Shown in pieces: positions 16,737-25,872 of a DNA stretch of 64,000 nucleotides. How positions within the stretch are numbered: the first letter of the stretch is position 1; every line of letters begins with the position of its first letter. The notes under the pieces are model-generated. The model was given only the letters and a program-made list of their open reading frames with translations, searched no databases and had not been told where the DNA came from. Position numbers and translations under genes: made by a program. The stretch comes from Methanocalculus taiwanensis (lineage in GTDB: Archaea; Halobacteriota; Methanomicrobia; Methanomicrobiales; Methanocorpusculaceae): contig NZ_VOTZ01000004.1 of NCBI RefSeq assembly GCF_024372745.1, positions 1 to 64,000 of the forward strand, in the 5' to 3' direction.

Positions 16737-18275
16737 ATGGAGAATAGAAGAATATTCCTTGTAGTATTGTTGTTTTTCTGTGTCCTCATAGCTGCCGCAG
16801 GATGTACTGAAAGAGAAGGAAGGATGGGGGAGCCCGCTGACTCCGGGCTTCGGATCGTCACTGAAGAAAACCCGCCCTATAATTATCTTGACGCGGATGG
16901 TGAGGCGGCAGGGCAGTCAACGGATGTGGTACGTGAGATCCTCGCCAGACTACATGAAAAATCGCCAATTGAGTTGCTACCCTGGAGCGATGCCTACGGG
17001 CTTGCACTGGGCACCCGTAATGTCGCCCTCTACTCTGCGGCACGGACACCTGAGCGGGAGAGCCTCTTTTCATGGGTCGGCCCTATAGGAAAACAGGGTT
17101 TTGTCTTCTATGCACCAGCCGGTTTTGGGGGTGAAATCCCCGGAGTTGATGAGATCCAGAACCAGTATACTGTCGGGGTAGTACGGGATGACTGGAGGCA
17201 CCAGTATCTTGTTAAGCAGGGATTTGAGAGACTGGTTCTATATTCTGATGATATCAAAGCAATACAGGGACTCAAAGCAGGTGAAGCCGATCTCTGGTTT
17301 GGGAGCAGTGATTCCATCACCCCGCTTTCACGTGCCGCAGGACTTGAACCAACGGCTCTTGTGCCGGTCTATACCCTTCGTGAGATTGAACTCTACATCG
17401 CCTTCAATAAAGATACAGATGAGGATGTAATCAGGAGATGGCAGGCGGCACTGGACGGGATGAAGAAGGATGGAACGTATGAGGAGATCACAACACGGGA
17501 ACAGCTTATCCTCTATACCCAGTCCCAGGGTGTGAGCGGGGCAGGGAAGGAGGCGCTAGCCCTGCTCATATCAAAGGGTGATACAAGGCTCACCGGAACC
17601 GCCGATACGCTCCGCCTCCTTGCAGGAACATCTGATCTTATATCCGGCGAGATGGATCGTATCCAGCCGGTGCTTGCAAACCTGAAGTCAAATGATGAGA
17701 CAACCACGTTTAGTTTCATATCCACAGATGGGAACTGGTATCTATCCAGCGATGCTATTCCAAGGCAGGATGCAGGGGTAAGACCATATCTCGCCACACT
17801 CCTGTCAGGAACTCCAGTCACAGGCGTGGTAATCACCGATCCGGTTACTGGTCGTGAGGCGGCTGTTGTTGCAGTTCCGGTCAGAAGCGGGGATACTGTC
17901 ATTGGAGCAGTGGAAGCATTGATTGATCTAACATCACTATCGAGATCCTTAACCACAGATCTGTCGCTTACCGGGACTGCCTATTTCTCTGCATTGACAG
18001 GCGATGGTGTCGTCGCGCTGCATACGCATTCAGAGAAGATTGGAGTTGTCTCTCCTGCCGGTACAGACACCTTTTCAGAAGCGATACGAACAGTTATCTC
18101 TGAAGAAGAGGGAGAAGTGGGATTCTATGAGGACGGCATCTATCACCAGGCTGCATTTAAGGCATCTAAGATATCAGGATGGAGATATATCATCGCAGAA
18201 CAGGGCACACCGCCTGTCCCGCCAAAGACACGGGCAGAAGAAGAACTCGAGAGCCTGCTTGAGTTGCACGACTGA
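16737..18275 (+). CDS. Lipoprotein: family 3 solute-binding domain fused to a Cache-like sensor domain
   Basis: About 512 residues. The N-terminus is a lipoprotein-type signal (MENRRIF, hydrophobic core, then AAAGC lipobox). About residues 30-255 form an amino-acid-type periplasmic-binding domain (LRIVTEENPPYNYLDADG at its start, then the DLWFGSSD and IAFNKDTDEDVI segments). The last ~240 residues contain a Cache-like extracytoplasmic sensor fold (FSFISTDGNWYLSSDAIP, VVAVPVRSGDTVIGAVEALI, GWRYIIAEQG). No transmembrane helix, permease or signalling domain follows. ATG 16737 is preferred over 16680 and 16725 because a TATA box at 16684-16692 and AAGGATG at 16721 lie ahead. Confidence 0.75.
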   Translation: MENRRIFLVVLLFFCVLIAAAGCTEREGRMGEPADSGLRIVTEENPPYNYLDADGEAAGQSTDVVREILARLHEKSPIELLPWSDAYGLALGTRNVALYSAARTPERESLFSWVGPIGKQGFVFYAPAGFGGEIPGVDEIQNQYTVGVVRDDWRHQYLVKQGFERLVLYSDDIKAIQGLKAGEADLWFGSSDSITPLSRAAGLEPTALVPVYTLREIELYIAFNKDTDEDVIRRWQAALDGMKKDGTYEEITTREQLILYTQSQGVSGAGKEALALLISKGDTRLTGTADTLRLLAGTSDLISGEMDRIQPVLANLKSNDETTTFSFISTDGNWYLSSDAIPRQDAGVRPYLATLLSGTPVTGVVITDPVTGREAAVVAVPVRSGDTVIGAVEALIDLTSLSRSLTTDLSLTGTAYFSALTGDGVVALHTHSEKIGVVSPAGTDTFSEAIRTVISEEEGEVGFYEDGIYHQAAFKASKISGWRYIIAEQGTPPVPPKTRAEEELESLLELHD

Positions 18276-18326
18276 TTGTATCTACGGGAACGGGATTTCC
18301 TGATCTGATCTCTTTCTTTTGATTGA

Positions 18327-19064
18327 TCAGACCGGGTGGCGGTAGATGACAGCAGTCGCATTATCCTTTGTGATCATCAGCACCCGCTGCATCAGCCGAT
18401 GCAGAATGTCGGCAGGATCAAGACGGAGAGATTCACAGACGAGCGAATCTTCATCAAGATATTCGTAAAAGCCATCGGTTGCCAGGAGTATGACATCTCC
18501 GGGGTGGAGTATGTCAATCGTTGAGGTAACAATAAAATCGCCCCCGATACTACGGGTGATATATGACCTGAGTGGGTGGTGAATGATCTCGCAGGGATCA
18601 AGAAGCCCCCGTTCAACCATATCGGCAACAAGGGAGTGATCGCGGGTTACAGAAATAACCTGCCCTGAAAGGTGATATGCACGCGAATCCCCGGTATGTG
18701 CAATGATGGCAATTTTGCGTCGGATGAGGGCGGCAACCAGGGTGGTACCCATCCCTTTCGCATCACCGACCGCAGCGGCTTTTACTGCCTGATCAGCAGC
18801 CGAAAATCCTTCCCGAAGGATTTTGTGGCACTCCTCGTTGTTCAGTCCGACAGAAAAATGTTCAGAGATATAATCCCTGAGACTCGAGATAGCAAGTGAG
18901 GATGCACGATCCCCTGCCCGCTGGCCACCGATACCATCAGCCACTGCAATCAGATACCCCGATGGAAGCGGGAGTATCGTATATGAATCCTCATTTGCGG
19001 ACCTGCCACCACGGCATGTGATACCGGCAATCTCGCTTCCGACAGTTACCATCTGTCCGATCAT
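18327..19064 (-). CDS. PP2C-type serine/threonine protein phosphatase
   Basis: 245 residues. The metal-binding motifs of PPM phosphatases are present in order: RSANEDSY near residue 20, VADGIGGQRAGDRAS (~40-55), AHTGDSRAYHL (~120-130) and LLATDGFYEYLDED (~195-208). It should remove phosphate from serine/threonine in cytoplasmic proteins with Mn/Mg. There is no membrane or sensor part. It is the last gene of a same-strand series, 47 bp after the RNase III-like gene. No partner kinase is visible in the window. Confidence 0.88.
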   Translation of the reverse strand: MIGQMVTVGSEIAGITCRGGRSANEDSYTILPLPSGYLIAVADGIGGQRAGDRASSLAISSLRDYISEHFSVGLNNEECHKILREGFSAADQAVKAAAVGDAKGMGTTLVAALIRRKIAIIAHTGDSRAYHLSGQVISVTRDHSLVADMVERGLLDPCEIIHHPLRSYITRSIGGDFIVTSTIDILHPGDVILLATDGFYEYLDEDSLVCESLRLDPADILHRLMQRVLMITKDNATAVIYRHPV

Positions 19065-19111
19065 ATCCCTCTCCCTGCCACCTGAAAAAGCATTGGAATC
19101 TTCGGTACAGT

Positions 19112-19579
19112 TTAATCGAAGGCGAGGTTACTTGAATCTTTCTTATCGGATGTGATTTTGGAGGCTTGAAGTACTGATTTCACAACATCCAGACCCAAAT
19201 CCAGATAAAGGGCGCCGATCAGTGCCTCATAACATTCTGCCAATACACGCCCGGATCTCCAGATCTCCATCTGTCTCTCACCCTTGCCCCACCGGACATA
19301 TGCGGTAAGATCAAGAGATTCAGCGGCATTCCTGAGCCTGAGCATATTCACAGAATTGATCTTTTGTTTCGTGATCGCGCCTTTATCGGACTCACCAGTA
19401 TGAATTATCGCTTCAATTACCACTAGTTCGATGACAGCATCCCCAAGAACAGCCAGAGCATCCATATGGCCGTCTGCCAGGATGCCTGTTTCACTGGCAT
19501 ATGCCGATCTGGTGAGGGCACGGGTAAGAAGTGCTGGATTATGAAACGTGCAGCCGAGGACCTCTTCAAGAGGGGTCAT
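19112..19579 (-). CDS. RNase III-domain protein without dsRNA-binding domain
   Basis: 155 residues, a single RNase III domain. Signature one reads HMDALAVLGDAVIEL (D40 and D47 in place), and signature two reads AECYEALIGALYLDLG with glutamates. The position of the second glutamate of the classical ERLEFLGD motif is alanine (A43), and there is no C-terminal dsRBD, so it resembles mini-III proteins. It might cleave structured RNA with altered metal binding, or only bind it. Its ATG overlaps the stop of mmp10 by 4 bp, so the two are translationally coupled. Confidence 0.75.
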   Translation of the reverse strand: MTPLEEVLGCTFHNPALLTRALTRSAYASETGILADGHMDALAVLGDAVIELVVIEAIIHTGESDKGAITKQKINSVNMLRLRNAAESLDLTAYVRWGKGERQMEIWRSGRVLAECYEALIGALYLDLGLDVVKSVLQASKITSDKKDSSNLAFD

Positions 19580-20808
19580 GCAGCACCATAGAGATTGATC
19601 AGCCTGATCAGATCTGAGAATCCTGAGAATTCCATCTCAAGCACTCCTGTTCTGGTCATTCCCATGCTCGTCTCGGCATCTGCAGTGAGGCATTCCGGAC
19701 CCCGGATAACACGCCTGTTTTTCCCGTCTGCCGATAGGATCGATTCGGCCTCGGGGAGATGGACAAATGAGCGTCCCGGTATGATCACGGTAGTTGAAAG
19801 TGAACGCAGATCCAGCGGCAGCAGATCGTCTGCTGTGATCAGGCAGGCGATCTCCTTTGTAACAGGTACCACATCGCCACCACCGCAGATCTGGAGAATC
19901 TCCCGGATAAAGGGTGCAGCAACACTCCCAGTAATGACGGTTGCAGAACCGGTCACCCTTGGGAGCCTGGCAAGGAGATCCGGCTCATTCCGGATAGCAA
20001 ACGGGGAGCCAAACTCCGGATCAAAGAGCGGGGTGCCTGAGACCTTCATCGAACACTTCGATGCAACTGAACCGACCATAGCTGCAAACTCTTCAACCGT
20101 CTGCACCACCTGATCGGGTATTATAGGGGCATTGCCAAGAATAAGGCCCTGCTCAGTTGCATTTGCAAACCTCATCAGGATATGCCCTTTGACCCCCCGC
20201 TCTTCAAGCCATCTGCAGGTATTTTCGAGGATTACCCCATCATTGACCCCCGGAAGGATGACAGACGCCGCATAGACATCGATCTCCTGAGCAAGCCGCT
20301 CCAGGATCGCAAGCGATGCCTCCGGTGTCGGATCATGCATATACTTCCTCCTGAGCTCAGGATCAGATGAAAACACAGTGAAGGAGATCTCGGATAATCC
20401 CGATTCGATGAGGAGATCGGCAATCCCCGGATCATCAAAGCCCTTCCCGCTTGTGTAGCCGATGTGGAGAGGGGCCTCAAGGCTCGCCAGAAGTTCGATG
20501 AGGTCGACAAATTCAGGATAGCAGCTCGGATCCCCCCCACCGCTGATCGTTATGCGGGTTATATCGCCACGAATCGACTGGATATCCGCAAGTACCGCAT
20601 CTGCCACATCACGGAGCGGTTTGAAGCCAGTATATTCTTCTTTAACGCCACGGCTGCAATAGTCGCATCCCTTGACAAAAGGAAGGCAATAACGGCATCC
20701 AAATGGTGGAATATCCCGCTTTGCCGTATGCCGGAAGTAACAGTACGAACAGTAGCCACGGCAGTCCAGTCCCGGCCGCCCACCGATATCAACCGTCAGC
20801 TGAACCAT
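19576..20808 (-). CDS. mmp10: Mmp10, radical SAM/B12 arginine C-methyltransferase of methyl-coenzyme M reductase
   Basis: 410 residues. Radical SAM cysteines are C16, C20 and C23 (CRGYCSYC), followed by a cysteine-rich loop (CRYCLPFVKGCDYC), the GGGDPS SAM-binding motif and a long C-terminal part. The N-terminal MVQLTVDIGGRPG is characteristic of methanogenesis marker protein 10. The family is known to install 5-methylarginine in the McrA active-site region using SAM and cobalamin. It lies between a DUF362 ferredoxin protein (29-bp gap), a plausible electron donor or partner, and an overlapping RNase III-like gene. Its presence is strong evidence for a methanogen-type MCR in this genome. Confidence 0.92.
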   Translation of the reverse strand: MVQLTVDIGGRPGLDCRGYCSYCYFRHTAKRDIPPFGCRYCLPFVKGCDYCSRGVKEEYTGFKPLRDVADAVLADIQSIRGDITRITISGGGDPSCYPEFVDLIELLASLEAPLHIGYTSGKGFDDPGIADLLIESGLSEISFTVFSSDPELRRKYMHDPTPEASLAILERLAQEIDVYAASVILPGVNDGVILENTCRWLEERGVKGHILMRFANATEQGLILGNAPIIPDQVVQTVEEFAAMVGSVASKCSMKVSGTPLFDPEFGSPFAIRNEPDLLARLPRVTGSATVITGSVAAPFIREILQICGGGDVVPVTKEIACLITADDLLPLDLRSLSTTVIIPGRSFVHLPEAESILSADGKNRRVIRGPECLTADAETSMGMTRTGVLEMEFSGFSDLIRLINLYGAA

Positions 20809-20837
20809 TCAATAACGTTTGGCTCAGGAGTTAATAA

Positions 20838-22001
20838 CTACTGCCGCCTGCCGAGGATGATACAGGAAAGACTACCCTGCCTGAGCTGAATCGCAGCCAC
20901 CTCACATGACTCATGGCAGCAGTAACACCGGATGCAGAGGGAGAGATCGATTACTGCCCGGTACTCCCGGATAGAAGCAGCGTGGACAGGGCAGATACGT
21001 ACGCATGCGCCGCATCCGATACAGGCAGAGGCCATAACCGCCGGATAGGGGAGGAGAACACGGCTTCCCCTCTGGAATCGTGCTAGTACCTTCCTTGAGA
21101 TCTTCATCATGAGGCCTGCAGAACGGGCAGTGTCAGGGAGTCGGAACGGGGGAATCGCCAGATGAGCTGGATCATCTCCGATAATACTGATTTCCCCTTC
21201 AATGAGCCCCCGATCCTCTGCGACGCTAAGTGTCGGAACGAGCGTCTCCGGAATCCCGGTTATTCTGCAGGCAACACGATCAAGTGCATGAGGATTCCGT
21301 GACGCAAGAATAAGCCCTACAGGCACCGGTGTTCCCGAGAGCGGACCGTTTCCCTCCATGCCCACCACCGCATCCATAAGGTGGAGAACCGGAACAATAG
21401 CTCCATGGAGATCGAGGAGCATCTCAGAGAAGCCTTCTGCTTCAGGAAACCGTGAATGAAAGGCAGACTTCTCATGGCCAGGAACGACGCCGAAGAGGTT
21501 CTTCACCGCACCGGTATACGTCGTCAGAAGATGGGTCTTTGGTTTTGAGAGCGATATGATCACATCCGCTGCAACTGCCGGGGAGATGACAAGAAAACGT
21601 TTCACCACCCGTCCTTCCGGTGAGGGGATTGTCGTATGGGAGACATCCTCATTCAAATGAACACCGGGGATCGCCGCCAGAGGAGTATAGCCGGATCGCT
21701 CGTATGCCTTTTTCAGGGAGGAGGGTGTATACCGGGTGCCGGCACCAGGGCTGTCTGCGATCACAACCCTGCATCCGGATGCGGTCAGCAGACGGGCAAT
21801 GGATGCGACGACCATGGGATGGGTGGTGACTGCTTTTTGTGGATCGGCACCTGTGAGAAGATTAGGCTTCAGCAGAACGGTCATCCCCGGAGAGACAAAC
21901 GAACCGATACCTCCAAGGAGATCAATTGCCTGCAGAACCGCCGCATCCACCTCTGCCTCATGATAATGGTGGCAGGTGGCTGATGAGACGATTGTAACCA
22001 T
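20838..22001 (-). CDS. DUF362 domain protein with C-terminal ferredoxin module
   Basis: 387 residues. The N-terminal ~290 residues are DUF362 (VLLKPNLLTGADPQ, VIISLSKPKTHLLTTYTGAVKN and GMEGNGPLSGTP blocks). The C-terminus has two 4Fe-4S motifs, CIGCGACVRICP and CIRCYCCHESC; the second is slightly non-canonical in spacing. It is probably a cytoplasmic iron-sulfur protein. It sits 13 bp after thrS and 29 bp before mmp10. A role in supplying electrons to Mmp10 is inference from position only. Confidence 0.85.
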   Translation of the reverse strand: MVTIVSSATCHHYHEAEVDAAVLQAIDLLGGIGSFVSPGMTVLLKPNLLTGADPQKAVTTHPMVVASIARLLTASGCRVVIADSPGAGTRYTPSSLKKAYERSGYTPLAAIPGVHLNEDVSHTTIPSPEGRVVKRFLVISPAVAADVIISLSKPKTHLLTTYTGAVKNLFGVVPGHEKSAFHSRFPEAEGFSEMLLDLHGAIVPVLHLMDAVVGMEGNGPLSGTPVPVGLILASRNPHALDRVACRITGIPETLVPTLSVAEDRGLIEGEISIIGDDPAHLAIPPFRLPDTARSAGLMMKISRKVLARFQRGSRVLLPYPAVMASACIGCGACVRICPVHAASIREYRAVIDLSLCIRCYCCHESCEVAAIQLRQGSLSCIILGRRQ

Positions 22002-22014
22002 AAAAAAAGGGTTT

Positions 22015-23844
22015 TTAAATATACCGCGGCTTCATCGAAAGGAGGCGCTGGGTATAGAGCGGCCTGAAGGGCATCCCTTTTGTCCCGGAACGGACAGCTT
22101 CGATTACGCCATCTACAGTCAGCTGCTCCTTATAGGGCTTTTTCGGATCCGACTTAGACCGGATTGTGACGGTCAGAACTCCCGACTCCTCCTCCTGATC
22201 CCCGACCACAACCACGAATGGAACCCAGTCCATGCCTGCCTCACGAATCTTCTTACCGACTGATTCTTCACGATCATCGAGATCGGCACGGATATCCTCA
22301 ACAGTCAATGACTCAAGAACCTTCGTCGCATAGGGAATATTCCTGCTTGACACGGGGAGGACTCTCACCTGTGTCGGTGCAAGCCATACCGGGAATGACG
22401 GCACCTTCATCTTTGCAGTTCCCTCAAGCATAGCGCAGATCACCCGCTCGATGGATCCGGTTGGAGAGCAGTGCAGAATCGGTGGGAAGACAACATTTCC
22501 ATCACGATCGATATAGGAGATATCGAACCTGTGCGCACTCTCGACATCAATCTGCACAGTCGGATTCTCAATTGGCCGATCCTGGCTGTCAATTGCCGCA
22601 AGATCGATCTTTGCCACCCAGTAATGGACACGATCAGAGAGGATCTCAATTAAAAGCGGCTTTCCGGAGAGACGGGCAACCTTCTTTACCCAGTCTGCAT
22701 GGTCCAGATAGAAGTCACGCGTACACCTAAACGCGCCTTCGAGCGGGGTACCGAGATCCTCGCCGCTCTTCCAGCCCATGAGTAACTGTTCTTCAAAACA
22801 GGAAAGGGCATTCTCCATATCCTTTGTAAGGGTGTGCATATCCGGCATCGTAAAAGTCCGGAGGCGCTTTAAGCCTATCACCTCGCCTTTCTGTTCATGC
22901 CTGAATGAATAGGTAGAGAGCTCGTACATCTTCATGGGAAGATTGTTCGGGGATATATGCATATCATGCATAATGGAGAACATCCCAAAGCATGCAGCGA
23001 ACCGAAGCATCATGTTCCGGTTATTTGACCTAAACCGGTACTGCCGCTCACCAAACTTCGCTGCATGCTCGTAGATTGCCGGATCCCCCAGATCATACAT
23101 CACCGGGGTTTCAACCGGGGAGCCGCCGTACTCAAGGACGGTTCTGAGGCAGTAATCTGCAAGGAGATCACGGATCAGCTTGCCCCGTGGCATCCACCTC
23201 AGGTTCCCGACATCCGATCTCGCCTCGTAATCGACCAGCTCCTTTGCCCGCATCAGCTCGACATGAACGGGATCGCCGCCTGTTGGAATAGCTGATCCCG
23301 TTTCCTTCTCGATTAACCGGCAGAAGTTTGAACCATCCTTATAATAATCGACCTCCTTTCTCTCACCTTCAGGCGTGAGGACGAACCATTCACGGGTTAC
23401 TTCCTTCTTTGCAGGAGTATCCTCCCCCCCTCCGGGAACAAGTGTGCGTGAGAGCTCGGAGAGCGGGTGGCCTTTACATGAAAGATTGAAGGATTTATAC
23501 CATCCAAACGGAGCCCTTTTCACTTCAATGCTGCCGCTGAGTTTCTCCTCAAGGGCTCGCAGTGCCATTACCGCCTGTTTTGGCGAGGCAAGATCATTGG
23601 ATAGATGGGCATAAGGATAGATCATCACCCTGGCCGATCCGACCTTTTCTGCGGTTTTAAGGATCTCATCTGCCGCCTGTATAACGACATCCATGAGATC
23701 CTCCTCGTCAACCGACTCAACTGCACAGAATGCAGCAATTGCTTCATCGAGGGAGTCTTTTTGGATGATATCCTCCTCTGCCATCGCTGTCTTTTTCTGT
23801 GCCTCATATTCAATGAAATCCGAATGTATCAGAAGAAGCCGCAT
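22015..23844 (-). CDS. thrS: Threonyl-tRNA synthetase, archaeal type
   Basis: 609 residues. The archaeal N-terminal editing domain ([16 protein letters not shown], related to D-aminoacyl-tRNA deacylase) replaces the bacterial one. The class II core contains motif 2 ([16 protein letters not shown] with MKMYELS), motif 3 ([14 protein letters not shown]), and zinc ligands in the AACFGMF, MHDMH and HCSPTGS regions. A C-terminal anticodon-binding domain starts near [12 protein letters not shown]. It charges tRNA-Thr and hydrolyses mischarged Ser-tRNA-Thr. The start at 23844 is preferred over 23859 because AAGG lies ahead and a TATA box at 23885-23894 gives an ~18-nt leader. Confidence 0.95.
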   Translation of the reverse strand: MRLLLIHSDFIEYEAQKKTAMAEEDIIQKDSLDEAIAAFCAVESVDEEDLMDVVIQAADEILKTAEKVGSARVMIYPYAHLSNDLASPKQAVMALRALEEKLSGSIEVKRAPFGWYKSFNLSCKGHPLSELSRTLVPGGGEDTPAKKEVTREWFVLTPEGERKEVDYYKDGSNFCRLIEKETGSAIPTGGDPVHVELMRAKELVDYEARSDVGNLRWMPRGKLIRDLLADYCLRTVLEYGGSPVETPVMYDLGDPAIYEHAAKFGERQYRFRSNNRNMMLRFAACFGMFSIMHDMHISPNNLPMKMYELSTYSFRHEQKGEVIGLKRLRTFTMPDMHTLTKDMENALSCFEEQLLMGWKSGEDLGTPLEGAFRCTRDFYLDHADWVKKVARLSGKPLLIEILSDRVHYWVAKIDLAAIDSQDRPIENPTVQIDVESAHRFDISYIDRDGNVVFPPILHCSPTGSIERVICAMLEGTAKMKVPSFPVWLAPTQVRVLPVSSRNIPYATKVLESLTVEDIRADLDDREESVGKKIREAGMDWVPFVVVVGDQEEESGVLTVTIRSKSDPKKPYKEQLTVDGVIEAVRSGTKGMPFRPLYTQRLLSMKPRYI

Positions 23845-23884
23845 TATTAACCTTCCCAAATCCAGTACGTATGCGTATCAATCA

Positions 23885-23894
23885 GTTATATAAC
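23885..23894 (-). promoter_or_regulatory. TATA box for thrS and the genes behind it
   Basis: GTTATATAAC, self-complementary, centred 45 nt ahead of ATG 23844 in the short gap after dcd. It allows transcription of thrS, the DUF362 gene, mmp10 and downstream genes independent of the gat-topA block. Confidence 0.5.
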
Positions 23895-23897
23895 AAT

Positions 23898-24455
23898 TCA
23901 GTCAGGCCGCTTGTTCCCTGCGTACCGGGAGAGCGTAGCCTGGCGCTGGTCCATATATTTTGCATCGGGCTTTTTGTCATAGGGGGTTGCCGCGCGTTCT
24001 GTTGTGTAGAAGACAAGCTGTCCGACGGGCATTCCGGCGTACACCCTGACTGGCCGGACATTGACATTACACATCTCAAGCGTGATCGTGCCGCGGAACC
24101 CGGCATCTATCCATCCACCTGTCTGGTGCAATTCAACCCCGAACCGGGCGATACTGCTCTTACCCTCAATGGAAGCTACGATATTATCAGGAAGCCCTAT
24201 TACTTCGAGGGTTTCAGCAAGAACAAACATGCCGGGCTGAATATCGAAATAATCTGCAAAGGTCTCTTCAGTCTCCAATTCGATGCTCTTTTTGTCATAG
24301 GGATCGATGACAGTATCGCCCGGACGGTACCATACAAAATGATTGCCAAGCCGGATATCAAGAGAGTTTGGTTGAACCAGTGCAGGGTTGTAGGGATCAA
24401 TCAGTATATGCCCATGATTGATCCGATCGCTGATCTCCCAGTCAACAAGAATCAT
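23898..24455 (-). CDS. dcd: dCTP deaminase
   Basis: 185 residues. Trimeric dUTPase-fold enzyme: [12 protein letters not shown] near residue 30, [25 protein letters not shown] (nucleotide-binding and active-site glutamate region, ~95-120), and PVGQLVFY near the C-terminus. It deaminates dCTP to dUTP; bifunctional forms also release dUMP, which cannot be told apart by eye here. The start overlaps the end of the trmJ-like gene by 14 bp, so it belongs to the same operon. Confidence 0.92.
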   Translation of the reverse strand: MILVDWEISDRINHGHILIDPYNPALVQPNSLDIRLGNHFVWYRPGDTVIDPYDKKSIELETEETFADYFDIQPGMFVLAETLEVIGLPDNIVASIEGKSSIARFGVELHQTGGWIDAGFRGTITLEMCNVNVRPVRVYAGMPVGQLVFYTTERAATPYDKKPDAKYMDQRQATLSRYAGNKRPD

Positions 24456-25188
24456 TACTCTTTTGTGGCACCTGATCAGACTTATCGCTTCCTTCTGGAT
24501 TGTCCAGGTGCCACTCAGTCCTCCTTAGCAGGCCATGAAGGGTGCTCGCCTCGCGTGCTGTCAGCTGGGTTCTTCCCAGGATTCTCCTGACAAGGAGAAG
24601 TGTTGTTGCCCGTTTTTCCGGAGGATGTGAAATACGATCCAGAAAAGAGCTGACATGCGAAAAGAGATAGTCCATCTCCAGGCGTGAGGCAAGCTGGTAC
24701 TCTCCGCGGGGGAGATGTGCCAGTTCATAACAGATGATCCCGACTGCATGGGAGATATTGATGATCGGATAGATCTCTGAAGTCGGGATCGTGCAGATGA
24801 GATCAGCCTGTGCGATCTCCTCGTTATTCAGCCCCCAGTTCTCTCTTCCAAACAATATTGAGACCCGCCCGTCAATTTTTCCAATTATATCACGGAGTTC
24901 GGCAGGAGAGTAAAATGGCATCCTCATCGGGTTTGTCACAGATTTACCGAGTGTGCCGGTGGTCGCTATCGTAACAGCACTCCGTCTGAATACCTCATCA
25001 AGGGTGATCCTCTCGGCAGACTCCAGAACATCACGGGCATGTGAAGATCGGGCTTTTGCCTCGTCACCAAGTTCACAGGGATTAATGAGGACAAGGTTTG
25101 TGAAACCGAAGTTCTTCATCACCCGTGCAGCAAACCCGACATTGCCTTCATAGAGGGGTTCAACAAGGACAATATCAACCTCGGGCAT
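24442..25188 (-). CDS. TrmJ-like tRNA 2'-O-methyltransferase (SPOUT family)
   Basis: 248 residues. The SpoU/TrmJ fold starts with [26 protein letters not shown] and continues with [27 protein letters not shown] and [14 protein letters not shown], the knotted SAM-binding motifs. The C-terminal ~80 residues form a helical extension typical of TrmJ. Members methylate the ribose at position 32 of tRNA anticodon loops; the exact site here is inferred from family. It lies 3 bp after the GGGP synthase gene and overlaps dcd. Confidence 0.88.
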   Translation of the reverse strand: MPEVDIVLVEPLYEGNVGFAARVMKNFGFTNLVLINPCELGDEAKARSSHARDVLESAERITLDEVFRRSAVTIATTGTLGKSVTNPMRMPFYSPAELRDIIGKIDGRVSILFGRENWGLNNEEIAQADLICTIPTSEIYPIINISHAVGIICYELAHLPRGEYQLASRLEMDYLFSHVSSFLDRISHPPEKRATTLLLVRRILGRTQLTAREASTLHGLLRRTEWHLDNPEGSDKSDQVPQKSNDSC

Positions 25189-25191
25189 CCT

Positions 25192-25872
25192 TTACCGGAC
25201 CGCCCTGACAGTTGCGGTCAATGCCTCGATCCCAGCCTCGTACACTGCATTTCCAACAATGATGGTATCTGCATACCCGCTCATCTCAGCAGCACGCTCG
25301 GCACTGTTGATCCCGCCACCATAGAAGAGGCGGGCATCGCTGACTACTTCAGAAACAGCCTGTACAACCGCCGGATCCCCATACGTGCCGGAATACTCGA
25401 TATAGACAACAGGGAATCTGAAGTATCGCTCTGCAACAGATGCATATGCTGCCACATCGGCAGGCTGGAGCGTGCAGTCCGATCCTGTTACCCTGGCAAC
25501 TGATGAGGCAGGGTTTAAAACAATATATGCCTCAGGTACGACACGGGACCAGTCAATCGGGTAGTCCCGGATCCAGCGCTGGTGCTGACCAACGATCCAG
25601 CGGGGATGGGAAGCATTCAGAACGCTCGGAACAAAGACGAGATCCATGCCATCAAACCGCGCACCACCGGGTTCTGCCGGTTCGACAACGATAGGAAGGT
25701 TATAATCACGCACACAATCGTACAGGACAGCCAGCTTCTCAGGAGTGACATCCAGTGTACCGGAGAGCATCAGTGCGTCGGTACCGCTCGTTGCCACCGT
25801 CTCGATTGCATCCCGATCCAGCTGACGATCGGGATCTAATTTTGTTATATGAACCCATTTCTTCCAGTTCAT
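25192..25872 (-). CDS. (S)-3-O-geranylgeranylglyceryl phosphate synthase
   Basis: 226 residues, PcrB-like TIM barrel. The N-terminus [11 protein letters not shown] holds the Mg/phosphate aspartate region, followed by [23 protein letters not shown] and [13 protein letters not shown] (phosphate-binding loop). It joins sn-glycerol-1-phosphate to geranylgeranyl diphosphate, the first committed step of archaeal ether lipids. Start and stop overlap or abut its neighbours: a 4-bp overlap with topA upstream and 3 bp to the trmJ-like gene. Confidence 0.93.
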   Translation of the reverse strand: MNWKKWVHITKLDPDRQLDRDAIETVATSGTDALMLSGTLDVTPEKLAVLYDCVRDYNLPIVVEPAEPGGARFDGMDLVFVPSVLNASHPRWIVGQHQRWIRDYPIDWSRVVPEAYIVLNPASSVARVTGSDCTLQPADVAAYASVAERYFRFPVVYIEYSGTYGDPAVVQAVSEVVSDARLFYGGGINSAERAAEMSGYADTIIVGNAVYEAGIEALTATVRAVR

